A stretch of DNA of 64,000 nucleotides from Mycolicibacterium psychrotolerans (GTDB taxonomy: Bacteria > Actinomycetota > Actinomycetes > Mycobacteriales > Mycobacteriaceae), in assembly GCF_010729305.1 (NCBI RefSeq), contig NZ_AP022574.1:4650001-4714000 (forward strand), written 5' to 3'. The notes beneath the pieces are model-generated. The model was not told the origin of the DNA. It did no database searches and was given only the letters and a program-made list of their open reading frames with translations. This document shows positions 8,737 through 17,859 of this stretch, in pieces (positions within the stretch are counted from its first letter, which is position 1; every line of letters starts with the position of its first letter). Both the position numbers and the translations under genes were made by a program.

Positions 8737-10841
8737 ACGGCGTCGGGGCCGCCGTCGAGCAGACGCCGGAACCCGTCCTCGTCGAGCACTGGGACGCCGA
8801 GTTCGATCGCCTTGTCGTACTTCGAGCCCGGCGCGTCGCCGGCGACCAGGTACGCGGTCTTCTTCGACACCGAACTGGCCGCCTTGCCGCCGCGCGCGAT
8901 GATCGCCTCCTTCGCGTCGTCGCGGCTGAACCCGGTCAGCGATCCGGTCACGACGATGGACATGCCCTCCAGGGTGCGTTCGATGCTGGCGTCGCGCTCG
9001 TCGGCCATCCGGACCCCGGCCGCCCGCCACTTGTCGACGATCGCGCGGTGCCAGTCGACGGTGAACCAGTCGGTGACCGCCGCCGCGATCGTCGGGCCGA
9101 CGCCCTCGGTGGCGGCGAGCTGCTCCTCCGAGGCCGCCATGATGGCCTCCAGGCTGCCGAACTCGGTGGCAAGGGCGCGCGCCGCCGTCGGCCCGACGTG
9201 CCGGATGGACAGCGCGACGAGCACCCGCCACAACGGCTGCGCCTTGGCCTTGCCGAGGTTGGCCAGGAGCCGCTTGCCGTTGGCCGACACCTCGCCCTTC
9301 TGCGTGGTGAACAGCTCGGTGCGCAGTAGATCGTCGGCGGTGAGGGTGAACAGGTCACCCTCGTCGGTGATGACGCCGGCCTGAAGCAGCGCGATCGCCG
9401 CCTCGTACCCCAGTCCCTCGATGTCGAACGCCCCGCGGCCCGCGACGTGGAACACCCGCTCCCGCAGCTGCGCCGGGCAGGTGCGCGAGTTGGGGCAGCG
9501 GATGTCGGCGTCGCCCTCCTTGGCGGGTGCCAGTTCGGTGCCGCACTCCGGACAGTGCGTCGGCATGACGAACTCGCGTTCGCTGCCGTCGCGCAGGTCG
9601 ACCACCGGGCCGAGCACCTCGGGGATGACGTCGCCCGCCTTGCGGATCACCACGGTGTCGCCGATCAGCACACCCTTGCGCTTGACCTCCGAGGCGTTGT
9701 GCAGCGTCGCGAGGCCCACCGTGGAACCCGCGACCTTGACCGGCTCCATGTAGGCGAACGGCGTGACCCGCCCGGTACGGCCCACGTTGACCCGGATGTC
9801 GAGCAGCTTGGTGGTCGCCTCCTCGGGCGGGTACTTGTAGGCCACCGCCCAGCGGGGCGCCCGCGACGTCGAGCCGAGCCGACGCTGCAGCGCCGTCTCG
9901 TCGACCTTGACGACGACGCCGTCGATCTCGTGCTCGACGTCGTGCCGGTGCTCACCCCAGTAGGCGATGCGTTCGGTGACCGCTGCCAGGCCCTTGACCT
10001 TCGCGGTGTGATCCGACACCGGCAGCCCCCACGCCGCCAGCGCCCGGTAGGCGTCGTGCAGGCTGGCCGGCGCGAAGCCCTCGGCGTGGCCGAGTCCGTG
10101 GCAGATCATCCGCAACCGGCGCCGCGCCGTCACCGCAGGGTTCTTCTGGCGCAGCGACCCGGCGGCACTGTTGCGTGGATTGGCGAACGGAGGCTTGCCC
10201 TCGGCGACCAGACCCGCGTTGAGCTCCTCGAAGTCGGCCACCCGGAAGAACACCTCGCCACGCACCTCGAGCACCGAGGGCAGCGAAAACTCGTCTGTGG
10301 CACTGAGCTTCTCGGGCACATCCTCGATGGTGCGGGCGTTCAGGGTGACGTCCTCGCCTGTGCGGCCGTCGCCGCGGGTGGCGGCACGGACCAGCCGGCC
10401 GTCGCGGTACACCAGAGCCAGCGCCACGCCGTCGATCTTCAGCTCACACAGATAGTCGGCGTCCGGGCCGATCTCGCCTGCGATGCGCGCGGCCCAGGCA
10501 CCCAACTCCTCGGGATCGAAGACGTTGTCCAGGCTGAGCATTCGTTCCAGGTGCCCGGCCGGTGTGAAATCGGTGGCGAACCCGGCGCCGCCGACCAGCT
10601 GGGTCGGCGAGTCGGGGGTGCGCAACTCGGGATGCTCGTCCTCGAGTGCCTGCAGACGGCGCAGCAGCGTGTCGAACTCCGCGTCGGAGATCACCGGGGC
10701 GTCGCGCACGTAATAGCGGAACTGATGTTCGCGCACCTGTTCGGCGAGCTCCTGCCAGCTGCGGCGCACATCGGCGGCCGGGCCTTCACCGGCCTGCTCG
10801 GCCAGTACTGCCTCCGCGTCGGGGCTCGCCTCGGGACTCAC
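8733..10841 (-). CDS. ligA: NAD-dependent DNA ligase LigA
   Basis: 702 residues. It seals nicks in replication and repair using NAD. Domain order is complete: Ia domain, adenylation domain with the nucleophile in LCELKIDG (Lys135), OB fold, zinc finger with CPEC and CPNSRTCPAQ, helix-hairpin-helix region (EGVGPTIAAAV) and C-terminal BRCT (IVVTGSLTGFSRDDAKEAI). The length is near the usual ~690. The whole antisense strand stays open for 1.9 kb, a composition effect. Its stop shares CTAG 8733-8736 with the convergent ACT gene. Confidence 0.98.
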   Translation of the reverse strand: MSPEASPDAEAVLAEQAGEGPAADVRRSWQELAEQVREHQFRYYVRDAPVISDAEFDTLLRRLQALEDEHPELRTPDSPTQLVGGAGFATDFTPAGHLERMLSLDNVFDPEELGAWAARIAGEIGPDADYLCELKIDGVALALVYRDGRLVRAATRGDGRTGEDVTLNARTIEDVPEKLSATDEFSLPSVLEVRGEVFFRVADFEELNAGLVAEGKPPFANPRNSAAGSLRQKNPAVTARRRLRMICHGLGHAEGFAPASLHDAYRALAAWGLPVSDHTAKVKGLAAVTERIAYWGEHRHDVEHEIDGVVVKVDETALQRRLGSTSRAPRWAVAYKYPPEEATTKLLDIRVNVGRTGRVTPFAYMEPVKVAGSTVGLATLHNASEVKRKGVLIGDTVVIRKAGDVIPEVLGPVVDLRDGSEREFVMPTHCPECGTELAPAKEGDADIRCPNSRTCPAQLRERVFHVAGRGAFDIEGLGYEAAIALLQAGVITDEGDLFTLTADDLLRTELFTTQKGEVSANGKRLLANLGKAKAQPLWRVLVALSIRHVGPTAARALATEFGSLEAIMAASEEQLAATEGVGPTIAAAVTDWFTVDWHRAIVDKWRAAGVRMADERDASIERTLEGMSIVVTGSLTGFSRDDAKEAIIARGGKAASSVSKKTAYLVAGDAPGSKYDKAIELGVPVLDEDGFRRLLDGGPDAV

Positions 10842-10913
10842 CCTGGCAGGCTATCGAAGCGCACCGACACCGACGTTCCGAGACCGGCCCGGCCGACTGG
10901 TTACGCTGCAGGC

Positions 10914-11369
10914 ATGCCGCATCCGGTCATGTTCTCCGAACACGATCCCGGTCTCGCGGACGTGCGCGCGATCGCGCTGGCCTTCCCCGGCGCGTTGGAG
11001 AAGATCTCGTGGGGCAGGCCCGTGTTCTGCGCGCCCAAGATGTTCGCCGTGTACGGCGGCTCCGAGAAGGCGTCCGGCAAGGGCGGGGCGAAAGGCGACC
11101 ACGTGCCGCACCCGCACGCGCTGCTGATCAAGGTCGACGACAGCGACCGCCGGGCACTCGCTGCCGATCGCCGCTTCTTCTTCCCGGCCTACCTCGGCCC
11201 GTTCGGGTGGCTCGGGCTGGACCTCACCGTCACCGACGTGGACTGGGCCGAGGTCGGTGAACTGATGGACGCCTCCTACCGGATGGGGGCGCCCAAGAAA
11301 CTGCTCCGCCAGCTCGACCAACGGCAGTCCGGGTCCGGCCCGGACATGATTCGATCGGAGACACCATGA
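10914..11369 (+). CDS. MmcQ/YjbR-family protein
   Basis: 151 residues from ATG 10914. The fold is of the MmcQ/YjbR (CyaY-like DNA-binding) family: an N-terminal ALAFPGALEKISWGRPVFCAPKMFAVYGG segment (motif at about residues 20-48) with the WGRPVF signature, and a C-terminal DASYRMGAPKKLLRQL. No enzymatic role is known. The TGA stop overlaps the ATG of the acyl-CoA ligase gene as ATGA at 11366-11369, so the two are probably co-translated. The M. tuberculosis order as I recall it places Rv3015c right beside ligA, so this pair looks like an insertion. Confidence 0.8.
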   Translation: MPHPVMFSEHDPGLADVRAIALAFPGALEKISWGRPVFCAPKMFAVYGGSEKASGKGGAKGDHVPHPHALLIKVDDSDRRALAADRRFFFPAYLGPFGWLGLDLTVTDVDWAEVGELMDASYRMGAPKKLLRQLDQRQSGSGPDMIRSETP

Positions 11370-12982
11370 GCTTCCCGAGCCCCTTCCCCGAAGTCGACAT
11401 CCCCACCGCCAGCGTCTACGACTATCTGTTCTCCGACTTCTCCGGCGCCGAGGACGCCGACCTCGACCGGGTCGCGCTTGTCGATTCCATCACCGGCCGG
11501 CAGACCACCTACCGCGAGATGATCGCGCGCATCGACACTTTCGCGGGTGCGCTGGCGGCCCGCGGACTGGGCGTCGGCGACGTCGTCGGGCTGCTCGCCC
11601 CCAACAGCTCCGCGTTCGCGGTGGCCTTCCACGGCATCCTGCGCGCCGGCGCGACCGCGACGACGATCAACGCGCTGTTCACCGCCAAGGACATCGCCAA
11701 GCAGCTGACCGACTCGCGCGCGGTCATGCTGATCACCGTCGCCGCCCTGGCGCCTCAGGCCGCCGAAGCCGCGAAGCTGGTCGGGTTGCCCGACGACAAC
11801 CTCGTCGTGCTCGACGGCCCGGGCCGCGCCGCCGACGGGCACCCCAACGCGGCGGAGCTTCTCGAGGCGGGAGCGCCTGCTCCGGAAGTGACGTTCGCGC
11901 CGTCGTCGCATCTGGCGGCCCTGCCCTACAGCTCCGGGACGACCGGCAACCCCAAGGGCGTGATGCTCACGCACCGCAACCTGGTCGCCAACGTCGCGCA
12001 GATCCGTCCGCTGCACGGCATGGTGCCCGACGACGTGGTGCTGGCCGTGCTGCCCTTCTTCCACATCTACGGGATGACGGTGCTGCTCAACGCCGCGCTG
12101 CACGCCCGGGCACGCCTGGTGATCATGCCGAGCTTCGACCTCGGTCGGTTCCTCGGCAACATCGCCGAGCACCGCGTCACGATCGCGTTCATCGCGCCGC
12201 CGGTGGCCGTCGCGCTGGCCAAGCATCCCCTTGTCGACGAGCACGACCTGTCCTCGCTCAAGGTCGTGATGTCGGGCGCCGCCCCGCTCGACGCGGAGTT
12301 GGGACGCGCGGTCGCCGAACGGCTGGACTGCCGGGTGGTGCAGGGGTACGGCATGAGCGAGCTGAGCCCGGTCAGCCACATCACCCCGTTCGACGCAGGC
12401 GAGCACGACATGCGGATCGACGCGCCACTGAGCTCGGTCGGCTGGACGGTGTCCAACGCCGTGTCCAAGATCGTCGACCCGGACACCGGCGAGGACATCA
12501 CGCCGCCGGAGGAGGGCCTGAGCAAGACCGGCGAGTTGTGGTTCAAGGGTCCCAACGTGATGGCCGGTTACCTGAACAACGACGAAGCCACCCGGTCCAC
12601 CATCGACGACGACGGCTGGTTGCACACCGGCGATCTCGCGCAGGTCGACGCGCACGGGTGCGTCTACATCGTCGACCGGCTCAAGGAGCTGATCAAGTAC
12701 AAGGGCTACCAGGTGCCCCCTGCGGAGCTCGAGGCCGTCCTGCTCAGCCATCCCGGGATCGCCGACGCCGCGGTGATCGGCGTCCCCGACGAGGAGGGCG
12801 AGGAGGTGCCGAAGGCCTACGTGGTCAAGCAGGCCGACGCTGAGCTCACCGAGGCCGAGGTCATCGAGTTCGTCGCCGGCCAGGTGGCGCCCTACAAGAA
12901 GGTCCGCCAGGTCCAATTCATCGATGCCGTACCGAAATCCGCGTCGGGCAAGATCCTGCGCAAGGATCTCAAGAACGCCTGA
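11366..12982 (+). CDS. AMP-dependent acyl-CoA ligase (4CL/FadD-like)
   Basis: 538 residues. It should activate a carboxylic acid through an acyl-adenylate to the CoA thioester. The P-loop-like A3 motif YSSGTTGNPKGVMLTHRN is at about 191-208, GYGMSELSP at about 328, LHTGDLAQVD at about 418, and the catalytic lysine is in SASGKILRKDL near the C-terminus. The highest resemblance is to 4-coumarate-CoA ligase-like FadD proteins, but the acid is not predictable. It is coupled to the MmcQ-like gene by a 4-base overlap and converges on the Rv3015c homologue 12 bases away. Confidence 0.88.
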   Translation: MSFPSPFPEVDIPTASVYDYLFSDFSGAEDADLDRVALVDSITGRQTTYREMIARIDTFAGALAARGLGVGDVVGLLAPNSSAFAVAFHGILRAGATATTINALFTAKDIAKQLTDSRAVMLITVAALAPQAAEAAKLVGLPDDNLVVLDGPGRAADGHPNAAELLEAGAPAPEVTFAPSSHLAALPYSSGTTGNPKGVMLTHRNLVANVAQIRPLHGMVPDDVVLAVLPFFHIYGMTVLLNAALHARARLVIMPSFDLGRFLGNIAEHRVTIAFIAPPVAVALAKHPLVDEHDLSSLKVVMSGAAPLDAELGRAVAERLDCRVVQGYGMSELSPVSHITPFDAGEHDMRIDAPLSSVGWTVSNAVSKIVDPDTGEDITPPEEGLSKTGELWFKGPNVMAGYLNNDEATRSTIDDDGWLHTGDLAQVDAHGCVYIVDRLKELIKYKGYQVPPAELEAVLLSHPGIADAAVIGVPDEEGEEVPKAYVVKQADAELTEAEVIEFVAGQVAPYKKVRQVQFIDAVPKSASGKILRKDLKNA

Positions 12983-12994
12983 CCGGCGGGGCGG

Positions 12995-14008
12995 TCAGCC
13001 GACCGCTTCCGGATCCTCGGCGAACGCGTCGGCGACCTTCTGCGCCACCTCGACGGCACGGCGCGCCCACGCCGGGGTGGCACCGGCCAGCCCGCACGTG
13101 GGCGTCACGCCGACACGGTTCCGCAGCACCGCGCGGGAGAAGCCAAGGCGGTCGGTCACCGCGGCCACCGTCGCCGCCACCTCTTCGACCGACGGCTTGG
13201 TCACCGGCGTTGCGGCGGGGACCGCCCCGAGAAGAACGGTCCGCCCGGATTCCAGGAACTCGCCGACCCCGTCGAGGTCTGCGGCGGTGAGGGTGTGAGC
13301 GTCCACCGACACCGCACCGATCGCGCTGCGCTGCAACAGTTTCCATGGCAGTCCGGCGGCGCAGCTGTGCAGGGCCACCTCACCGCCCACCGCGGCCACG
13401 CAGTCGTCGAGCAACCCGGTGACCACCGACTCGTCGACCGGGTGCACGGCGTTCAGACTGGTCACGCCCGACAACCGGCCCGCCAGCGCGGCCGGCAGCG
13501 AGGGCTCGTCGAACTGGACGACCACCGGCGTCTGCAGCCGCCGCTGCAGTTGCGCACGGTGCGCGGCCACCCCCTCCGCCAGCGACATCGTCAAATCCCG
13601 TACGGCGCCGGCGTCGGTGATCGCGCGGTGCCCGCCACCGAGTTCCAGGTGCGCCGCCAGCGTGATCGGCCCGGGCGCCTGCACCTTGACCACACGCTCG
13701 CCGCCACGCAGACCCGCCTTCTCCCAGGCCTCCTCCAGCGCGTCGACGTCCTCGTCGAGGAGGCTGGCCGCCCGCCGGGTGACCCCGCTGCGCCCCGCCG
13801 CGATGCGGTACCCGCGCGGCACCGTGTCGATCGCGATGTCGACCAACAGCGCGCCCGCACGGCCGATCAGGTCGGCACCCACGCCGCGACCCGGAAGCTC
13901 GACGAGATGGGGCAGCCGGTGCAACTCCCCCACCACCACCTCGGCCGCGTCACGGGCCGATGTCCCCGGCCATGATCCGACCCCTGTGGCGGTCGCGAAA
14001 GCAGTCAC
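12995..14008 (-). CDS. MetE C-terminal-like protein (Rv3015c homologue)
   Basis: 337 residues from GTG 14008, the same length as the M. tuberculosis protein. It looks like a stand-alone cobalamin-independent methionine synthase/UroD-fold barrel: VGSWPGTSARDA at the N-terminus, VQFDEPSLPAAL in the middle and LHSCAAGLPW (a possible zinc-ligand His/Cys pair). VGVTPTCGLAG near the C-terminus resembles the last zinc cysteine region. The N-terminal half of MetE is absent, so de novo methionine synthesis is not implied. Annotated elsewhere as methionine synthase-like; substrate unknown. Confidence 0.78.
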   Translation of the reverse strand: MTAFATATGVGSWPGTSARDAAEVVVGELHRLPHLVELPGRGVGADLIGRAGALLVDIAIDTVPRGYRIAAGRSGVTRRAASLLDEDVDALEEAWEKAGLRGGERVVKVQAPGPITLAAHLELGGGHRAITDAGAVRDLTMSLAEGVAAHRAQLQRRLQTPVVVQFDEPSLPAALAGRLSGVTSLNAVHPVDESVVTGLLDDCVAAVGGEVALHSCAAGLPWKLLQRSAIGAVSVDAHTLTAADLDGVGEFLESGRTVLLGAVPAATPVTKPSVEEVAATVAAVTDRLGFSRAVLRNRVGVTPTCGLAGATPAWARRAVEVAQKVADAFAEDPEAVG

Positions 14009-14043
14009 TCGCCCGACGATAGGCGACGCACTACCCTCGAGGC

Positions 14044-14697
14044 ATGACGGGCCGCGTGCTCCTCTGCGCCGTGGCGATCCTGGTGTCGGGGTGCGCGTAC
14101 ACCGTCGCCGGCACCGCGACCCGGCCGGCGCCCGGCCTCGACGAGGATTCCCGGTCGCCCGTCGACGTCGACACCGTCCTGCTCGACCGCGCCCAGTTGC
14201 AGGCGATCACCGGTTCGGGCCCGGAGCTCACCGCCATTCCCGGCACGGAAAGCAAAGTACCGGTGGACATTCCGATGAACACCGGCTTCCTGCCCGAGGT
14301 GGTCGTGCGGGACGTGCCCTCCCAGTGCGAGTGGCTGTTCGCCGAGACGCAGGTGTTCGGCTCCGCGGTCGAGGAGTTCCACAAGACCATCTACCAGAAT
14401 CCGGCGCGTGGCGCGCTCATCTCCCAGGCCGCCGCGGGGTACGTCGACCCTGCCACGGCGGCGGGCACCCTTACCGGTCTGACCCGGCGGATCGACGCCT
14501 GCGGCGACACCGATCAGGGACCCGTGCTGGTGGGCGAGGTCAGCGCGACCGACGATTCGGTGTCCATCCGCCCCGGCGGGTGCGGACGCGACTACCGGGT
14601 GAAGTCCGCGGTCATGATCGAGGTGACGTTCTGCTCGTTCCCCGACTCGGTGCCCGACATGGTGATGACCAACATCGCGAACAACGTGCCGGGCTAG
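14044..14697 (+). CDS. lpqA: Lipoprotein with PknH-like sensor fold (LpqA-like)
   Basis: 217 residues. The signal peptide ends in the lipobox VSGC (Cys at about 17), so the protein should be lipid-anchored on the outer face. The rest resembles the extracellular PknH-type sensor domain shared by several mycobacterial lipoproteins: LLDRAQLQAITG near residue 45 and four cysteines (PSQCEW, DACGDT, GGCGRD, TFCSF), enough for the two disulfides of that fold. The name comes from position: lpqA (Rv3016) follows Rv3015c in M. tuberculosis. Its stop shares CTAG 14694-14697 with mnmA. Confidence 0.72.
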   Translation: MTGRVLLCAVAILVSGCAYTVAGTATRPAPGLDEDSRSPVDVDTVLLDRAQLQAITGSGPELTAIPGTESKVPVDIPMNTGFLPEVVVRDVPSQCEWLFAETQVFGSAVEEFHKTIYQNPARGALISQAAAGYVDPATAAGTLTGLTRRIDACGDTDQGPVLVGEVSATDDSVSIRPGGCGRDYRVKSAVMIEVTFCSFPDSVPDMVMTNIANNVPG

Positions 14698-15767
14698 CGC
14701 GCCGCAGTGATGGTCGCGCTGCCGAGCACCTCGTCGCCGTCGGGATCGGGACGGTAGAGCACCAGCGTTTGGCCGGGCGCGACGCCGCGCAGCGGGGCAC
14801 GCAGGTCGACGGCGACCGACCCGTCGCCGACGCGGGCGACGGCGTCGGCGGTGCCGCCGTGGGCGCGGACCTGGACCACGCACTCCACCGGCCCCTCGGG
14901 CGCCGTCCCGGAGGTGTACACGGGCTTGTCGCCGAACAGGGAGGTGACCTCCAGGTCGGCGAGGTCGCCGACGTGCACGGTGCCGGTGTCGGCGTCGATG
15001 CCGGTGACGTAGCGGGGCCGGCCGTCCTGGCCCGGCCCCGGAATACCGAGCCCCTTGCGCTGACCGATCGTGAAACCGTGCACCCCGTCGTGCTCGGCGA
15101 GCACGGTACCGGCGGAATCCACCACGGACCCCGGACGCACGCCGATGCGGGCGCCCAGGAACGCCCTGGTGTCGCCGGAGGGGATGAAGCAGATGTCATG
15201 GCTGTCGGCCTTGGTGGCCACCGACAGTCCGCGGCGCGCGGCCTCCTCGCGGATCTGCGCTTTCGGGGTGTCCCCGATCGGGAACACCGCGTGCCGCAGC
15301 TGCTCGGCGGTCAGCACCGCGAGTACGTAGGACTGGTCCTTGTCGTGATCGACCGCGCGGCGCAGCCTCCCGTCGGACAGGCGCGCGTAGTGACCGGTGG
15401 CCAGCGCGTCGAAGCCGAGCGCCAGCGCCCGGGAAGCTAACGCGGAGAACTTGATCCGCTCGTTGCAGCGCACGCACGGATTCGGGGTCTCCCCGCGCGC
15501 GTAGGACGCGACGAAGTCGTCGATGACGTCCTCTTTGAAGCGGTCCGCGAAATCCCAGACGTAGAACGGGATGTCGAGGACGTCAGCGACCCGGCGCGCG
15601 TCGCCGGCATCCTCCTTCGAGCAGCATCCCCGCGATCCGGTGCGCAGGGTCCCCGGCGCGGACGACAGCGCCAGGTGGACGCCGGTGACGTCGTGTCCGG
15701 CGTCGACCATCCGCGCGGCGGCCACCGACGAATCGACGCCACCACTCATCGCGACCAGTACCCGCAT
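14694..15767 (-). CDS. mnmA: tRNA 2-thiouridylase MnmA
   Basis: 357 residues from ATG 15767. It thiolates U34 of Lys, Glu and Gln tRNAs. The N-terminal PP-loop SGGVDSSVAA binds ATP; the catalytic cysteines are Cys101 in NPCVRCNERIKF and Cys193 in SHDICFIPSGD, at the spacing of the E. coli enzyme. GYRKGLG-type motif GQRKGLGIPG lies in the PUA-like part. It starts 2 bases after the iscS stop, placing the sulfur donor and acceptor in one transcript. Confidence 0.96.
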   Translation of the reverse strand: MRVLVAMSGGVDSSVAAARMVDAGHDVTGVHLALSSAPGTLRTGSRGCCSKEDAGDARRVADVLDIPFYVWDFADRFKEDVIDDFVASYARGETPNPCVRCNERIKFSALASRALALGFDALATGHYARLSDGRLRRAVDHDKDQSYVLAVLTAEQLRHAVFPIGDTPKAQIREEAARRGLSVATKADSHDICFIPSGDTRAFLGARIGVRPGSVVDSAGTVLAEHDGVHGFTIGQRKGLGIPGPGQDGRPRYVTGIDADTGTVHVGDLADLEVTSLFGDKPVYTSGTAPEGPVECVVQVRAHGGTADAVARVGDGSVAVDLRAPLRGVAPGQTLVLYRPDPDGDEVLGSATITAAR

Positions 15768-15769
15768 GA

Positions 15770-16963
15770 CTACGGCCGTCCTCCCGAGCTCGCCAGCGCC
15801 GCCTGCCGCGCGCGCTCCACCGCCGCGGGCAGCACTGCCAGGGCGGCGTCGACGTCGGCCTCGGTGCTGGTGTGCCCCAACGAGAACCGCAACGATCCGC
15901 GCGCGCTGGCCGGGTCTGCGCCCATGGCCGTGAGCACATGCGAGGGCTGGGCCACACCGGCGGTGCACGCCGAACCGGTCGAGCACTCGATTCCCTTGGC
16001 GTCCAACAACATCAGCAGGGAGTCACCTTCACAGCCGCGGAAGGTGAAGTGCGTGTTGCCGGGCAGCCGGCCGGCTCCGGTCGCGCCGTTGAGGTAGACG
16101 TCGTCGATGGTGGCGAGCACGCCGTCGATCAACCGGTCACGTAGCGTGCGCACCCGCGCCGCCGTGGCATCCATGGTCTCGACCGCGTCGCGCGCCGCAG
16201 CGGCCATGGCCACGACCCCAGCGACATCCTGGGTGCCGGAGCGCACATCGCGTTCCTGCCCGCCGCCGTGCAGCTGGGGCACACAGGCGGTGTCGCGGCG
16301 CAGCAGCAGGGCCCCCACACCGGTGGGTCCGCCGAACTTGTGCGCGGTGACACTCATCGCCGACAGGCCGCTGGCGGCGAAGTCGACCGGCACCTGCCCC
16401 ACGGCCTGCACCGCGTCGCTGTGCATCGGGATGCCGAAGCCTGCGGCAACCTGCGCCAGTTCGGCGACGGGCATGATGGTGCCGACTTCGTTGTTGGCCC
16501 ACATCACCGAGATCAGTGCGACATCGGCGGGGTCGCCGATCGCGGCCCGCAGCGCCCCAGGCGAAACCACCCCGTCGCGGTCGACCGGAATCCAGGTGAC
16601 CTCGGCGCCTTCGTGCTCGACCAGCCACTCGACGGCGTCGAGCACCGCGTGATGTTCGACCGGCGTGGTGACGATGCGGCGGCGGGCGGGCTCGGCGTCA
16701 CGCCGCGCCCAGAAGATGCCCTTGACGGCGAGGTTGTCGCTTTCGGTGCCCCCCGCGGTGAAGATCACTTCCGACGGCCGGGCGCCCAGCAGGTGGGCCA
16801 GCGTCTCGCGGGACTCCTCCAGCCTGCGGCGGGCCAGCCGGCCCGATCCGTGCAGCGAGGAGGCGTTCCCGACCGTCGACAACACAGCCGTCATCGCCTC
16901 GATGGCGGTCGGGCGCATCGGGGTGGTGGCAGCGTGGTCGAGATACACCGCGGGCGCAGTCAC
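15770..16963 (-). CDS. iscS: Cysteine desulfurase (IscS-like)
   Basis: 397 residues from a GTG at 16963 (a TAPAVYLDHAATT start like other mycobacterial homologues; an ATG four codons further upstream is possible). PLP-dependent conversion of cysteine to alanine with persulfide transfer. The PLP lysine is Lys209 in TAHKFGGPTGVG and the catalytic loop cysteine is Cys333 in ECSTGSACTAG. The neighbouring mnmA gene suggests a main role as sulfur donor for tRNA thiolation, besides possible Fe-S assembly. Confidence 0.93.
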   Translation of the reverse strand: MTAPAVYLDHAATTPMRPTAIEAMTAVLSTVGNASSLHGSGRLARRRLEESRETLAHLLGARPSEVIFTAGGTESDNLAVKGIFWARRDAEPARRRIVTTPVEHHAVLDAVEWLVEHEGAEVTWIPVDRDGVVSPGALRAAIGDPADVALISVMWANNEVGTIMPVAELAQVAAGFGIPMHSDAVQAVGQVPVDFAASGLSAMSVTAHKFGGPTGVGALLLRRDTACVPQLHGGGQERDVRSGTQDVAGVVAMAAAARDAVETMDATAARVRTLRDRLIDGVLATIDDVYLNGATGAGRLPGNTHFTFRGCEGDSLLMLLDAKGIECSTGSACTAGVAQPSHVLTAMGADPASARGSLRFSLGHTSTEADVDAALAVLPAAVERARQAALASSGGRP

Positions 16964-17001
16964 AACGATCCACAATAGCCGCCACCAGCGGGCGGCCCTG
17001 C

Positions 17002-17859
17002 TCAGGCGACCAGCGCGTGACCGTCACCGCACGCCGGAGCCGCCGGCGCGGCGGTGGGCGCCGGGGTGCCACGCACCGCAGCCTCGCAGCGCGCGGCCAG
17101 GTCCCGACGATCCTCGCCCGGCAGCTGCAGCGACTCGACCCGGACGTGGACGACGGTGCGCCGCGCGGTGACGAGCCGGCGGATCGACGTGAGCAGGCTG
17201 TCGTCGCCGATGTAGGACGCCACCGTCGACCTGCTGCCGTCGCGGTGGTGGTAGCTCAGCCGCAGTGGCTGCACCGGGCGGCCCGCGTCGATCGCGGCCT
17301 GGAACATGGCCGGCCGGAAGGGCCCGTACGCCAGTCCGCACCAGGTCGTGCCCTCGGGGAACGCGACCACGGTGCGCCCGGCGCGCAACCGGTCCGCGAC
17401 GGCGCGCACCACCTCGGGCAGCCGGCGCAGATTGTCGCGGTCGATCGGGATGACCTTCATCATCCTGGCGAGCGTGCCCAGCCCGGGCCAGCCGACCATC
17501 TCCGCCTTGGCGACGAAGGCGCCCGGCATGACGGCGCCGATGGCGAAGATGTCCACCCAGGACACGTGCCCGCTGACCACCAGGACGCCGGGGAGGTTGC
17601 GGACCGGACCGCCGGAGACGGTGATCCTGATGCCCAGGCAGCGCAGCACCACGCGGCAGTACCGCCGCTGCAGGTGCGAGCGGCCCGGGAGCGGAACAGC
17701 CAGCAGCGGCAGCGTCGGCAGCAGCAGCATCGTCAGCGTCGCCCGCAGCGCGACCCGGAGCATCACCACGGGGCGTCGGCCGGCGGCTGCGGCGCCCGCC
17801 GCGATGCAGCCCGGGCCGCAGGAGGCCGCAGGCAGCCAGGCGTGGGTGCGCGTGCTCAT
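17002..17859 (-). CDS. 1-acyl-sn-glycerol-3-phosphate acyltransferase-like (PlsC)
   Basis: 285 residues from ATG 17859. It has the acyltransferase HX4D box HVSWVD, the FPEGTTW block III and a hydrophobic N-terminal segment (about 30-58, LRATLTMLLLPTLPLLAV), placing it at the inner membrane. The ATG overlaps the stop of the GNAT gene as ATGA. M. tuberculosis Rv3026c is the orthologue. Beside a PF13444-type N-acyltransferase it could act as the OlsA-like O-acyltransferase of ornithine-lipid synthesis, or simply as a lysophosphatidate acyltransferase; the sequence does not decide. Confidence 0.85.
   Translation of the reverse strand: MSTRTHAWLPAASCGPGCIAAGAAAAGRRPVVMLRVALRATLTMLLLPTLPLLAVPLPGRSHLQRRYCRVVLRCLGIRITVSGGPVRNLPGVLVVSGHVSWVDIFAIGAVMPGAFVAKAEMVGWPGLGTLARMMKVIPIDRDNLRRLPEVVRAVADRLRAGRTVVAFPEGTTWCGLAYGPFRPAMFQAAIDAGRPVQPLRLSYHHRDGSRSTVASYIGDDSLLTSIRRLVTARRTVVHVRVESLQLPGEDRRDLAARCEAAVRGTPAPTAAPAAPACGDGHALVA

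Noticed and set aside
9447..11369. A 640-codon open frame on the plus strand across ligA
   Set aside because: It is antisense to ligA, whose domains are complete; only the last 151 codons (from 10914) form a real MmcQ-like protein. The rest is His/Arg/Gly-rich, typical of GC-driven antisense frames.
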